Notes: generated by a model from the sequence alone, not told the origin. A stretch of DNA of 64,000 nt from Streptomyces actinomycinicus (GCF_016741775.1 NZ_JAERRK010000002.1:434001-498000); one strand, 5' to 3'. Numbered from the stretch's first letter, positions 17,941-25,524 are shown. Numbers and translations: made by a program.

Positions 17941-18013
17941 GCGTGCGATGACCCCGGTGTGCCCCGGTTAACTCGTGCGGCGGATGCGACTCTTCGGGCG
18001 TACGGTCGGATTC

Positions 18014-18670
18014 ATGCGCATTGTCATCGCTGGTGGTCATGGTCAGATTGCGCTGCGGCTGGAGCGGCTGCTCTCCGCGCGCGGGGACGAGGTCGCGGGG
18101 ATCATCCGCAAGTCCGAGCAGGGCGACGATCTGCGGGCGGTCGGCGCCGAACCGGTTCTGCTCGACCTGGAGTCCGCCTCCGTGGAGGGGGTCGCGGCGC
18201 ACCTGCAGGGCGCCGACGCGGCGGTCTTCGCGGCCGGTGCCGGCCCGGGCAGCGGCAAGGCCCGGAAGGACACCGTGGACAGGGGTGCGGCGGTGCTGTT
18301 CACGGACGCGGCGGTACGCGCGCGTGTACGGCGTTTCCTGGTCGTGTCCTCGATGGGCGCGGATCCCGCACACCAGGGTGACGACGTCTTCGACGTCTAC
18401 CTGCGTGCCAAGGGCGAGGCCGACGCGCACGTCGCCCGGCAGGAGACCCTGGACTGGACGATCCTGCGGCCCGGCACGCTGACGGACGAAGCCGGCACCG
18501 GCCACGTCCGTCTGGAGGCGGACACGGGACCTGGTGCGATTCCGCGGGACGACGTGGCGGCCGTACTCGCCGAACTGGTGGACACGCCGGCGACGGCCGG
18601 ACTCACGCTGGAGCTGATCGGCGGTTCGACGCCGGTGTCGGTCGCCGTGAAGTCGGTGGCCGGGAACTGA
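18014..18670 (+). CDS. NAD(P)-binding SDR-like protein (atypical short-chain dehydrogenase)
   Basis: 218 residues from the ATG at 18014, which places the dinucleotide loop IAGGHGQIALRLERLL at the N-terminus; the open frame begins 13 codons earlier without a better start. Family features are LLDLESASVEGVAAHLQGADAAVFAAG and VVSSMGADP, then YLRAKGEADAHV with the YxxxK-like pair and TILRPGTL. These are typical of NAD(P)H-binding NmrA/YwnB-type proteins. The substrate is unknown. It follows the amidohydrolase gene in the same direction with a 73-base gap. Confidence 0.85.
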   Translation: MRIVIAGGHGQIALRLERLLSARGDEVAGIIRKSEQGDDLRAVGAEPVLLDLESASVEGVAAHLQGADAAVFAAGAGPGSGKARKDTVDRGAAVLFTDAAVRARVRRFLVVSSMGADPAHQGDDVFDVYLRAKGEADAHVARQETLDWTILRPGTLTDEAGTGHVRLEADTGPGAIPRDDVAAVLAELVDTPATAGLTLELIGGSTPVSVAVKSVAGN

Positions 18671-18830
18671 GTGGGCGCACCGAACCGTTGACGGGCTGAG
18701 GGGCCGGGTCGGATCTGCTGCACCCTGGCCCGCACACGCTTCTGACGAGCCGTCGGGGCGCCGCGCCCGTCCCGCGCCCGTCCCGCGGCCGCCGTCGGGA
18801 GCAGGCCTCGGGCGCAGGCGTCAGGGACCG

Positions 18831-18903
18831 GGCGTCAGGGACCGGGGCCGGGCATCAGGGGCCGGGACCGGGCGTCAGGGACCGGGGCCGGGCATCAGGG
18901 GCC
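18831..18903. repeat. 33-bp direct repeat with 40-bp period
   Basis: The segment at 18831-18863 recurs exactly at 18871-18903, inside a wider GGGACCGGGCGTCA-type low-complexity block (about 18800-18915). It lies just downstream of the last gene of the DUF6233 cluster. No gene is visible in 18671-18915. Confidence 0.85.
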
Positions 18904-18915
18904 AGGCGTCAGGAG

Positions 18916-19194
18916 TCAGAACAGAGGCAGCTGGCCGGGAAAGTCCGGCACGGCGTACCCGTCCAGGGACGGCTGGACCGCGCCGAGTTGGGCCTGCCGC
19001 CGCGACCCGGCGCAGGAGACGAGTTCCGCGTTCTCCCGTACCCCCGGCGGATCGTGGCGCGCGAAGCGGCCCGCGACGACGGCGATTTCGCGGCGGCAGA
19101 CGGGACAGGTTCTGCGTCGGGACGGCATGCCGTCAGTGTGCCCCGAGGACGGCGCCGCCGCGCCCGCACCCGGCCCGGGCGGCGGCTCCGTCAC
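18916..19194 (-). CDS. small CxxC protein of unknown function
   Basis: 92 residues if started at the GTG at 19194, whose GTGA overlaps the stop of the upstream gene and suggests coupled translation. An ATG at 19128 (MPSRRRTCPVCRREIAVVAG) would give 70 residues. The conserved-looking part is a zinc-finger-like CPVC near that ATG with a further Cys in ELVSCAGSRR, and a C-terminal LDGYAVPDFPGQLPLF. I do not recognise the family. It is the last of a three-gene set with a DUF6233 protein. Confidence 0.6.
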   Translation of the reverse strand: MTEPPPGPGAGAAAPSSGHTDGMPSRRRTCPVCRREIAVVAGRFARHDPPGVRENAELVSCAGSRRQAQLGAVQPSLDGYAVPDFPGQLPLF

Positions 19195-19415
19195 GTCCTG
19201 GTCTCCGCCTCCCACCGGTCGGGCCCCACTCCGCGCCAGTCGATCAGCGGCGAGTCGGCCACGTCCTCGGGTTCGATCTCCAGGCCTGCCCGGCGCAGGA
19301 ACTCCACCAGGTCCCGCACGTTGTGCGCGAGGCCGAGGATCTCGCCGTCCACCCGGACCCGGCGACCGCCGGTCGGGGACGGCAGGTGCACGACAATAGG
19401 ACGTTTCCCGGCCAT
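19191..19415 (-). CDS. small hypothetical protein next to DUF6233
   Basis: 74 residues, ATG at 19415, beginning MAGKRPIVVHLPSPTGGRRV. The predicted fold alternates strand and helix (VRVDGEILGLAHNVRDLVEFLRRAG), and it ends DWRGVGPDRWEAE. It has no signal peptide or membrane segment. It lies 44 bases after the DUF6233 gene and overlaps the next gene by four bases, so the three are probably one operon. Function is unknown. Confidence 0.65.
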   Translation of the reverse strand: MAGKRPIVVHLPSPTGGRRVRVDGEILGLAHNVRDLVEFLRRAGLEIEPEDVADSPLIDWRGVGPDRWEAETRT

Positions 19416-19459
19416 GGCTCCAGCATCATCCGGACCGCCCGGGCCCGCACCCGGGCCGG

Positions 19460-19813
19460 TCATTCGAGAATTCCCAGCACGGTGTCCGGCCGGCACAGCG
19501 GGCACGCGGGGACACCTCCTTCGGTCAGAACACGGACCGCCTGGTCACGGGCGACACCCTTCGCCCGCCCGCCGGCCCCTGGACAGCCGCCGACGTGCAC
19601 GTACACCGCGCTACGGCCGTTCAGACCGTGCTCGACGGCCCACTCCGGAGCCGCTTGCCGGGCGGCGAGCCGACGCTGCCGTTCGGCCTCCCGGCGCTCC
19701 TCGTCCGCAATCCACCGGTCCATCAGGGCAAGCTGTCGGGCAGCCTGATGTTCGACGACACGGCGGGCGAAGCGCAGCATGTCGAGACGCGTCAGCGGAC
19801 GGTCCTCGTTCAC
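19460..19813 (-). CDS. DUF6233 family protein
   Basis: 117 residues from the GTG at 19813. The N-terminal half is a long charged helix (RWIADEERREAERQRRLAAR) and the C-terminal half has the family pattern APEWAVEHGLNGRSAVYVHVG, then GGCPGAGGRAKGVARDQAVRVL and CPLCRPDTVLGILE, with a probable metal-binding CPLC. Such proteins are common near Streptomyces mobile elements and regulatory islands (from memory). No ribosome site is obvious. It heads a three-gene cluster of small proteins. Confidence 0.75.
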   Translation of the reverse strand: MNEDRPLTRLDMLRFARRVVEHQAARQLALMDRWIADEERREAERQRRLAARQAAPEWAVEHGLNGRSAVYVHVGGCPGAGGRAKGVARDQAVRVLTEGGVPACPLCRPDTVLGILE

Positions 19814-19937
19814 ACGTTCGATTCTAGTGAAGCCGTGGGGAAGCGCGACCACCAGGACCGGATTGCCCGTTCAACGCACCTGACCACTTACCGGCTTCAC
19901 CGGCTGCTGGACTCGAGCAGCGAAGGGAACCGGTCCT

Positions 19938-20033
19938 GTGCCGCTCGTCAGGGAACCCGTCCTGTACAAGTTCGGCGCCGACACCACGGACGACATCACC
20001 CTGCTCGCCCTGCGGCCCTCCCCGCCCGCCTGA
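19938..20033 (+). pseudogene. 3' remnant of a SpoIIE-type protein phosphatase
   Basis: 31 codons ending in TGA read VPLVREPVLYKFGADTTDDI and then TLLALRPSPPA. TDDITLLALR is the C-terminal signature of PP2C/SpoIIE phosphatases. The frame does not continue upstream into phosphatase sequence, so this is the tail of a deleted gene. It lies on the opposite strand to the intact phosphatase gene at 21823-22989, whose own C-terminus (LPDDVAMIL) is different, so it is not a simple local copy. Confidence 0.6.
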
Positions 20034-20036
20034 TCC

Positions 20037-20127
20037 TCGCGGGGGCCGGGTTCAGGAGCACAGGTTCCGCGGGGGCCGGGTTCAGGAGCACAGGTTCTGC
20101 GGGGGCCGGGTTCAGGAGCACAGGTTC
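20037..20127. repeat. 30-bp tandem repeat x3 spanning a stop codon
   Basis: Three consecutive near-identical 30-bp units (phase GCGGGGGCCGGGTTCAGGAG + CACAGGTTC...) cover 20037-20127. The unit nearest the GH3-like gene contains its last codons (Asn-Leu-Cys-Ser) and its TGA stop (20112-20114). The other two copies lie just downstream of the gene. Confidence 0.9.
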
Positions 20128-21488
20128 ACGTGCCGGACGGCCAGGACGTGCCCCGCCGCGTCGATGAGGCGGCTGCGGCTGAGGTGTCCGCCGGCCACCG
20201 CGTTGGTGATCGCGGTGGCGATCGAGGACGTCTGGGAGCCGACGTTGCCGCCCAGGTCGAACATGACCATGTCGGCACCGGAGCGCAGGGCCTGAACGGC
20301 GGCGGAGGGGACGCTGAACCCGGCGGCGGATATCGCCTTGGCGCTGAGCGAGTCGGTGAGCACCAGGCCCTTGAAGCCCAGCTTGCCGCGCAGTTCGGTG
20401 TTGATGGCGGTGGGTGACAGGCTCGCCGGATTGGTGCCCAGGCCCGGCACGATGTTGTTGGAGACCATGATGGCCGGTGCGCCGGCCTTGATGGCCGCGG
20501 TGAACGGCGGGATGCCCACCTTCTGCAGCGTCGACCAGGGCAGGGTGCGGGCGGGCCCGAAGTCGGAGTTGTAGCTGGAGCCGCCGAGGCCCGGGAAGTG
20601 CTTGACGACGGGTATCACGCCTCCGGCGCGCAAGCCGTTCATGTACGCGACGCCGTCCTTGGAGACCACTGGTGTGCTGCCGCTGAAGGACCGCCACCCG
20701 TCGGGGTTCGTCTTGCCGGGGGCCATGTTCCTGCCGTCGACGTCGACCACCGGTGCGAGATCCATGTTCACCTGGGCCGCCGACATCTTCTTGGCGACCT
20801 CGGTGACGTTCTGCTGGATCTGTGCCGGAGTCCAGTGCGCGCCCATGTAGGCGGCCCAGGGCAGGGATCCGACGAGGTTCGCCATGCGCTGGATGCCACC
20901 ACCCTCCTCGTCGGTCATCACCAGCAGACCCCGGTGGCCGGGCACGTGGGACTTCAGGGCGGTCAGCCGGGAGCCGAGGTCGGACGGCGCCTTGTTGCCG
21001 AACAGCAGCACACCGCCCGCGCCGGCGCTCACCTCGGAGGTGACGTCGGACACCGAGGTCTCCGACACCGGGACGGCTATGGTCAGCATGGCCAGCCGCC
21101 GGTTCGACCACCCGGCCAGCTTCGAACTGTTGGTGCAGGCGCCGGCCGCGGTGCGGTCAGCGGCGAGGGACGCGGGGGTGCCGGACGGTACGGCGGACGG
21201 GGCGAGGGGCACGGTGGAGCCGCCGGTCCCGGGTGTCGCCCCGGTACCCGTGGCGCAGCCCGCCAGAAGCATCGCCGCCACGGCGGCACCGGCGCCCAGT
21301 CGCCGTGCGGTCGCGCGATGCTCGACGGCGCGAGGTGCGGTCGCGGCCGTGTGGTGTGTGCCCGGTCGGTGCGCGGCCGCGGTCGTGTGGTGTGTGCCCG
21401 ATCGGTGCGCGGTCGTCGCGGCCGTGTGGTGTGTGCCCGATCGGTGCGCGGTCGCGCTTCCGCGGTGACGGTACGACGGGAGATTCAT
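20112..21488 (-). CDS. glycoside hydrolase family 3-like lipoprotein with altered acid/base motif
   Basis: 458 residues, ATG at 21488 with GGAGACC upstream. Residues 1-60 hold three copies of HR(S/P)GTHHT, then a lipoprotein signal RRLGAGAAVAAMLLAGC (Cys78) with an unusually long n-region. The GH3/NagZ TIM barrel follows: MTDEEGGGIQRM (193-202), KHFPG (296-300) and VLTDSL with the nucleophile position Asp379. The NagZ acid/base motif DSH is replaced by NSD (307-309), so ordinary beta-N-acetylhexosaminidase activity is doubtful. The gene ends inside a 30-bp triplicate repeat. Confidence 0.85.
   Translation of the reverse strand: MNLPSYRHRGSATAHRSGTHHTAATTAHRSGTHHTTAAAHRPGTHHTAATAPRAVEHRATARRLGAGAAVAAMLLAGCATGTGATPGTGGSTVPLAPSAVPSGTPASLAADRTAAGACTNSSKLAGWSNRRLAMLTIAVPVSETSVSDVTSEVSAGAGGVLLFGNKAPSDLGSRLTALKSHVPGHRGLLVMTDEEGGGIQRMANLVGSLPWAAYMGAHWTPAQIQQNVTEVAKKMSAAQVNMDLAPVVDVDGRNMAPGKTNPDGWRSFSGSTPVVSKDGVAYMNGLRAGGVIPVVKHFPGLGGSSYNSDFGPARTLPWSTLQKVGIPPFTAAIKAGAPAIMVSNNIVPGLGTNPASLSPTAINTELRGKLGFKGLVLTDSLSAKAISAAGFSVPSAAVQALRSGADMVMFDLGGNVGSQTSSIATAITNAVAGGHLSRSRLIDAAGHVLAVRHVNLCS
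21330..21470. repeat. ~48-bp coding tandem repeat in the GH3-like gene
   Basis: Three copies of a unit containing GTGTGGTGTGTGCCCG(A/G)TCG encode the His-Arg-Ser/Pro-Gly-Thr-His-His-Thr repeats before the signal peptide. The copies are nearly identical, pointing to recent amplification. Confidence 0.75.
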
Positions 21489-21822
21489 CGCCTGGTCTCC
21501 TTCGGGACGTCGCGACGTGCCCGTCGCGCTGAGAGCCGTAGAAGCCCGGGGTGGGCTCCACGAAGCGTGAGATGCGCTTCCGCCCGCATTTGTTCGAGGC
21601 TCCGCCGTGGCCGAAGCTCCGCGGTCGGCGTACCAACAGGATCTCGCGTCCGGGACCCGACCGGAAACGGAGCCGACTCCGACGGCCCCCGGCGGCCGTA
21701 CGCTCCGCCCCTCACCGCCCACTCTCACGGCCCGGGTCACGCAAAACGTCCCTCTGGCCGAAACGCCCCCTGGCCATTCCGCGCACGCTGGACAAGGCCT
21801 GTTTCACGGCCGGCCACGACGG
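21489..21822. other. intergenic region before the GH3-like gene
   Basis: 334 bases between the start of the GH3-like gene and the end of the phosphatase gene, both on the minus strand. It should hold the GH3 promoter. I see no convincing gene, hairpin or operator in it. Confidence 0.5.
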
Positions 21823-22989
21823 TCATGCCACGTCCGCCCCACCGGGAGGTGGTTCTGGCAGACCTGCGAACCGGTCGGCCAAGATCATCGCGACATCGTC
21901 CGGCAGGTCGCTGCCGGCGTGCCGGACCAGCGCCTGGTGCAGTTGCTCCAGGAATTCCGCCGGCGTGGAGCCGACGCCTATCCCCTCCAGGGCCTCCGGC
22001 AGGGCGAAGAACTGATTGTCGGGGTTGCGGGCCTCGATCACACCGTCCGTGTACAGCAGCAGGCGGTCGCCGGGGCTGAACGCATAGCTCTCGGGCTTCT
22101 CGGGGAGGTCGGCGATGAGGTCTTCGAGGCCGAGAGGCGGCGACGGCAGGCTCGGCATGAGGGGTGCGGCCCTTCCCTGGTGCAGCAGCAGCGGTGGCGG
22201 ATGTCCCCGGTTGACCAACTGCACCACGGGTTCGTCCGGCACCTGCGCGATGAGCGCCGTGGTGAACCCTTCCAGGAGGACCTCCTGACCGTACGCACCC
22301 GGCACGGCGATCTCCCGTCGCAGCGCAGCCCCGCAACGGTTCATGACCTCCACCAGGTCCTCCTCGTAGTGCACGGCCTCGCGGAACGCGCCCAGTGCCA
22401 CGGCGACGGCCCGCACTGCGGACAGCCCCTTGCCGCGCACGTCCCCGACGATCATCCGGACGCCGTACCGCGTCTGGACGGCCTCGTACAGATCACCGCC
22501 CACTCGTGCCCCCGTCCCGGCCGCAAGGCACAGGCTGCCGGCCCGCAGTGGGCCGAGTTGCGCGGGAACGGGCCGCAACACGACCTCCTGGGCCGCCACG
22601 GCGATGCGGCGGACCTGGTCGAGTTCCCTCTGCCTGCGCTCCTGCATGGCACGGCTGGCGATGAAACCGGCCACGGAGACCAGGGCAAGGGCCAAGAAGT
22701 TGCTGTAGACCTGCAGGGTGCCCCACGCCCCGTTGTAGGTGGCGGTGGTCACACTGATCGCCAGCGCCAGGGCCGCCGCCGCGGTGGTGCCCCTGGGCCC
22801 CAACGTCACTGCGGCCAGCGCCGGGACGGCGGTGAGCAAGGGGCCGGTGTAGATGAAATGCGCAGGCGTCAGCTCGATGACCAGCACGGCCAGCGCGATC
22901 AGATAGGGCACACACTGCATCAGCGCGAAGAGGACCCGACTGTGACCGCCTGCTCCTGGCACCGGGGATGAGTGCAAGAGCGACCTCAT
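21823..22989 (-). CDS. membrane-anchored PP2C/SpoIIE-type serine phosphatase
   Basis: 388 residues, ATG at 22989 (MRSLLHSSPVPGAGG). Residues 20-120 contain about four hydrophobic membrane segments, followed by the RAMQERRQRELDQVRRIAV helix and a SpoIIE/RsbU-type catalytic domain. Metal-binding signatures are ARVGGDLYE, MIVGDVRGKGLSA, LLLYTDGVIEAR and LPDDVAMIL. Such enzymes usually dephosphorylate anti-sigma-factor antagonists; the partner is not encoded nearby. The gene lies in the accessory zone beside tRNA-Tyr and is followed by the GH3-like gene. Confidence 0.9.
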   Translation of the reverse strand: MRSLLHSSPVPGAGGHSRVLFALMQCVPYLIALAVLVIELTPAHFIYTGPLLTAVPALAAVTLGPRGTTAAAALALAISVTTATYNGAWGTLQVYSNFLALALVSVAGFIASRAMQERRQRELDQVRRIAVAAQEVVLRPVPAQLGPLRAGSLCLAAGTGARVGGDLYEAVQTRYGVRMIVGDVRGKGLSAVRAVAVALGAFREAVHYEEDLVEVMNRCGAALRREIAVPGAYGQEVLLEGFTTALIAQVPDEPVVQLVNRGHPPPLLLHQGRAAPLMPSLPSPPLGLEDLIADLPEKPESYAFSPGDRLLLYTDGVIEARNPDNQFFALPEALEGIGVGSTPAEFLEQLHQALVRHAGSDLPDDVAMILADRFAGLPEPPPGGADVA

Positions 22990-23081
22990 GCACCAAGCCT
23001 GCCTCGCCGGAAGCCACGGCTCCACTCAGTTGGCCGCTGGGCAGCGCGGAGATCGACCCGGTGGTGCTCAGCGAGAACGAC

Positions 23082-23181
23082 GGAAGGGTCTGTGATCAGC
23101 ATTCTGCTGCTCACAGACCCTTCCGGTCGTGTGGCGGCGCCATGCTTCAAACCTGGGAAGGATGAGCCGGCAGATTCACAG
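23082..23181 (-). pseudogene. degenerate copy of tRNA-Tyr 3' half plus its terminator (candidate att scar)
   Basis: About 87% identical (about 12 mismatches and one gap in 101 positions, counted by hand) to 24107-24207, which covers the tRNA-Tyr terminator, acceptor 3' strand, T-arm and variable arm. The T-loop is damaged (TTCGAAT has become TTTGAAG) and the copy stops in the anticodon stem. It is on the same strand as tRNA-Tyr and about 1.03 kb from it. A displaced 3' end left by site-specific integration explains this best. Confidence 0.75.
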
Positions 23182-23243
23182 CGGGCTGGCTCCGCACTGT
23201 CTGAGCTGGCCTCTTTCGCGGGATGCGAGTTTCGACGGTGGGG

Positions 23244-23813
23244 TCAGGAAGGCTTGGCCGCCGAGACCGGGGTGACGGTCACCTTGTTGTCACACTCGGC
23301 CCACACCCCGTCGTCCAGGGCGACCTGGTGCTTCCCGGAGTGCGGTAGCCCGATGACCATCGTCGGGTACGTCACCGGGTCCTTGCCCGACACGCAGTAG
23401 CCGTCGGCCTCCCCCTGGACCTGGACGAAGGTCAGCTTCACCCACGCCTTGGCGTGCGGCCGGACCGTCACGGTGGCCGCCCTGCCGGTGGGGGTGACCT
23501 TGAGCGGGGTGTTGTGGGCGGGGGAGCCGTTGCCGGCGCCCGCGACCGTCGGATGGCCCTTCAGGACGCACGTCTTCCGGGAGACGTTGGTGAACTGCAC
23601 GACCGCCGCCCCGGTCCCGGTCCCGACGGGCCGGTGGGCGGCCTGCCAGGCGCTGACCTGAAGGGCGGAGGCCGGGCAGGCGGGCGGCGGGGTGGAGGTG
23701 GCGGTGCTCGCCGCCATGGCGGTGCCGGGCAGGATGCCGGTCACCGCCGCCGCGACGGCCGTCACCGCCGTCGTCGCCAGAGCCGCCCTGCGAATGCCAT
23801 TGCTGTGCCGCAT
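23244..23813 (-). CDS. secreted DUF4232-type protein
   Basis: 189 residues from the ATG at 23813, with an AGGGGGA site upstream. Residues 1-34 form a Sec signal peptide ending ...GTAMA. The mature protein has the DUF4232 beta-sandwich pattern: PACPASALQVSAWQAAHRPV, VVQFTNVSRKTCVLKGHPTV and VWAECDNKVTVTPV, with three or four Cys probably forming disulfides. It is the only gene between tRNA-Tyr and the degenerate tRNA copy, so it may be cargo left from an integrated element. The function of the family is not known. Confidence 0.85.
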   Translation of the reverse strand: MRHSNGIRRAALATTAVTAVAAAVTGILPGTAMAASTATSTPPPACPASALQVSAWQAAHRPVGTGTGAAVVQFTNVSRKTCVLKGHPTVAGAGNGSPAHNTPLKVTPTGRAATVTVRPHAKAWVKLTFVQVQGEADGYCVSGKDPVTYPTMVIGLPHSGKHQVALDDGVWAECDNKVTVTPVSAAKPS

Positions 23814-24106
23814 GCTGTCGTTCCCCCTGAGTCGTCTCGTCCGCGGGTTTCGGTCGTCGGGTGTTGCCCCGCGGTACGCGTGGTCGTGGTACGTGAGTGC
23901 AGACGGGGCTGGAGAGCGGCAGGGTTCCGTGCGGCGACTACTGTGACGGAACGGTGACGACAGGCTGCATCCGTGCAGATGGCCGTGAGGGCAGACAGAA
24001 GCACCTCCAGCGCGCCACCGGACGGAGACGGACTGGACGAGGGACGACGACGGAGCCGCAGGCGTACGCGCCTGCTGACTGAGACGAATGCACGCCTGTG
24101 AACACC
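23814..24106. other. upstream region of the DUF4232 gene within the tRNA-flanked segment
   Basis: About 290 bases with the promoter region of the secreted-protein gene. No integrase, excisionase or replication gene remnant can be read in any frame here. Confidence 0.5.
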
Positions 24107-24150
24107 GAAAGGGTCCGCGATCAGCATTGCTGCTGGTCACGGACCCTTTC
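24107..24150 (-). terminator. tRNA-Tyr terminator
   Basis: GAAAGGGTCCG(C)GA pairs with TC(A)CGGACCCTTTC around a loop. The degenerate copy at 23082-23126 retains the hairpin with compensating changes (GGGTCTGTGA with TCACAGACCC). Confidence 0.85.
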
Positions 24151-24157
24151 GGACGTG

Positions 24158-24239
24158 TGGCGGCGCCAGGATTCGAACCTGGGAAGGCTGAGCCGGCAGA
24201 TTTACAGTCTGCTCCCTTTGGCCGCTCGGGCACACCGCC
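24158..24239 (-). tRNA. trnY: tRNA-Tyr (GTA anticodon)
   Basis: Class II tRNA with a long variable arm: acceptor GGCGGTG/CGCCGCC, D-arm GCCCGAGCGGCC, anticodon stem-loop CAGACTGTAAATCTG with GTA, and T-arm CCAGGTTCGAATCCTGG. CCA is not encoded. From memory, tRNA-Tyr in this position, next to the yajQ-like gene, is the attachment site of the S. coelicolor integrative plasmid SLP1. Confidence 0.96.
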
Positions 24240-24467
24240 AAGTAGTGCTGCCGATTCGAACCCCGCTTGCGGCGGTGCTCGCTGGCAACGACGTAAACAA
24301 TACCCGATGCGCAGGGGTGCTTCGCCACCCGGTTGATCTCCACCTGTGAGGTCCCGGGGTGGCTAGGCTGGTGCGGATGCGGCCCGGTGCTCAACCGGGC
24401 CCGGCGGTCGCCGCCGCGCACGCCGGTACGCACCCGATTCGCACCCCGATACAAGGAGCCACAGGAC

Positions 24468-24956
24468 ATGGCCGACTCCAGTTTCGACATCGTCTCGAAG
24501 GTCGAGCGGCAGGAGGTCGACAACGCCCTCAACCAGACCGCCAAGGAGATCTCGCAGCGCTACGACTTCAAGGGCGTGGGCGCCTCGATCTCGTGGTCCG
24601 GTGAGAAGATCCTCATGGAGGCGAACTCCGAGGACCGGGTGAAGGCCGTCCTCGACGTCTTCCAGTCCAAGCTGATCAAGCGCGGGATCTCGCTGAAGGC
24701 CCTGGACGCGGGTGAGCCGCAGCTCTCGGGCAAGGAGTACAAGATCTTCGCGTCGATCGAGGAGGGCATCTCCCAGGACAACGCGAAGAAGGTGGCGAAG
24801 ATCATCCGTGACGAGGGCCCCAAGGGCGTGAAGGCCCAGGTCCAGGGTGACGAGCTGCGCGTCAGCTCCAAGAGCCGCGACGACCTGCAGGCCGTGATCG
24901 CCCTGCTGAAGGGCAAGGACTTCGACTTCGCGCTGCAGTTCGTGAACTACCGGTAA
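24468..24956 (+). CDS. YajQ family nucleotide-binding protein (UPF0234)
   Basis: 162 residues from the ATG at 24468 ([20 protein letters not shown]), with AAGGAG upstream. The family's two ferredoxin-like halves are clear: [20 protein letters not shown] and [21 protein letters not shown], ending [11 protein letters not shown]. YajQ-like proteins bind nucleotides, and some bind cyclic di-GMP or RNA (family knowledge). It is divergent from tRNA-Tyr and followed by a very strong terminator. Confidence 0.95.
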   Translation: MADSSFDIVSKVERQEVDNALNQTAKEISQRYDFKGVGASISWSGEKILMEANSEDRVKAVLDVFQSKLIKRGISLKALDAGEPQLSGKEYKIFASIEEGISQDNAKKVAKIIRDEGPKGVKAQVQGDELRVSSKSRDDLQAVIALLKGKDFDFALQFVNYR

Positions 24957-25001
24957 GCCGGAGCCGCGGAAGAAGCGCAAGGAGCGGAAGAAGCAGCACC
25001 A

Positions 25002-25049
25002 GCAGCAGGGAAGGGCGGGCATCGCCGGATGCCCGCCCTTCCCTGCTGC
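25002..25049. terminator. 22-bp perfect hairpin after yajQ
   Basis: Arms 25002-25023 and 25028-25049 are perfectly complementary over 22 bp with a GCCG loop. It can act in both directions and lies 45 bases past the yajQ stop. Confidence 0.9.
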
Positions 25050-25104
25050 CGTCCCGGACCACGCTGCCGTCCCGGACCACGCTGCCGTCCCAGCCCACGC
25101 TGCC
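25045..25104. repeat. 18-bp tandem repeat (GCTGCCGTCCCGGACCAC)
   Basis: Two perfect copies and a third near-copy follow directly from the terminator's right arm, then decay into CCTGCCGCT-type low complexity up to about 25200. No gene is visible in 24957-25257. Confidence 0.85.
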
Positions 25105-25257
25105 ACTCGCCCTCCGCCCTGCCGCTCCTACTCCGTCCTGCCGCTCGCGCTCCACCCTGCCGCTCAGGTTGGGCCCTGCCGCTCGGGTTGGGCCTGCCGC
25201 TCGCGGCCCGCGTTGCCGGTCGTACGCCGTGCTCCGTGCTCCGTGCGCCGCACGCGG

Positions 25258-25524
25258 TCAGTCGCGTGAGTTGCCGAACAGGAGGCGGTAGACGATCAGC
25301 AGCACCAGGGAGCCGCCGATGGCCGCGGCCCACGTGGCGCCGTCGTAGAAGTTCTTGGTGATGGGGTGGTCCAGCCAGCGGGCCGAGATCCAGCCGCCGA
25401 TGAACGCGCCCGCGACGCCGATGAGGGTCGTGCCGATGAAGCCGCCGGGGTCACGTCCCGGCAGAAGGAACTTGGCGATGGCTCCGGCCAGCAGCCCCAG
25501 GATGATCCAACCGATGATGCCCAT
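25258..25524 (-). CDS. GlsB/YeaQ/YmgE-family small membrane protein
   Basis: 88 residues with three hydrophobic segments: MGIIGWIILGLLAGAIAKFL, FIGTTLIGVAGAFIGGWIS and AAAIGGSLVLLIVYRLLFG, with the family PGRDPGGF loop. These proteins are annotated as transglycosylase-associated or stress-related; no enzymatic role is established. It stands alone and converges with yajQ. Confidence 0.92.
   Translation of the reverse strand: MGIIGWIILGLLAGAIAKFLLPGRDPGGFIGTTLIGVAGAFIGGWISARWLDHPITKNFYDGATWAAAIGGSLVLLIVYRLLFGNSRD

Noticed and set aside
20037..20127. Possible CRISPR array (30-bp repeats)
   Set aside because: Units are directly adjacent with no unique spacers, and one overlaps a gene end; no cas genes are in the window.
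23132..23181. A second functional tRNA-Tyr
   Set aside because: The 5' half and anticodon loop are missing and the T-loop is mutated.
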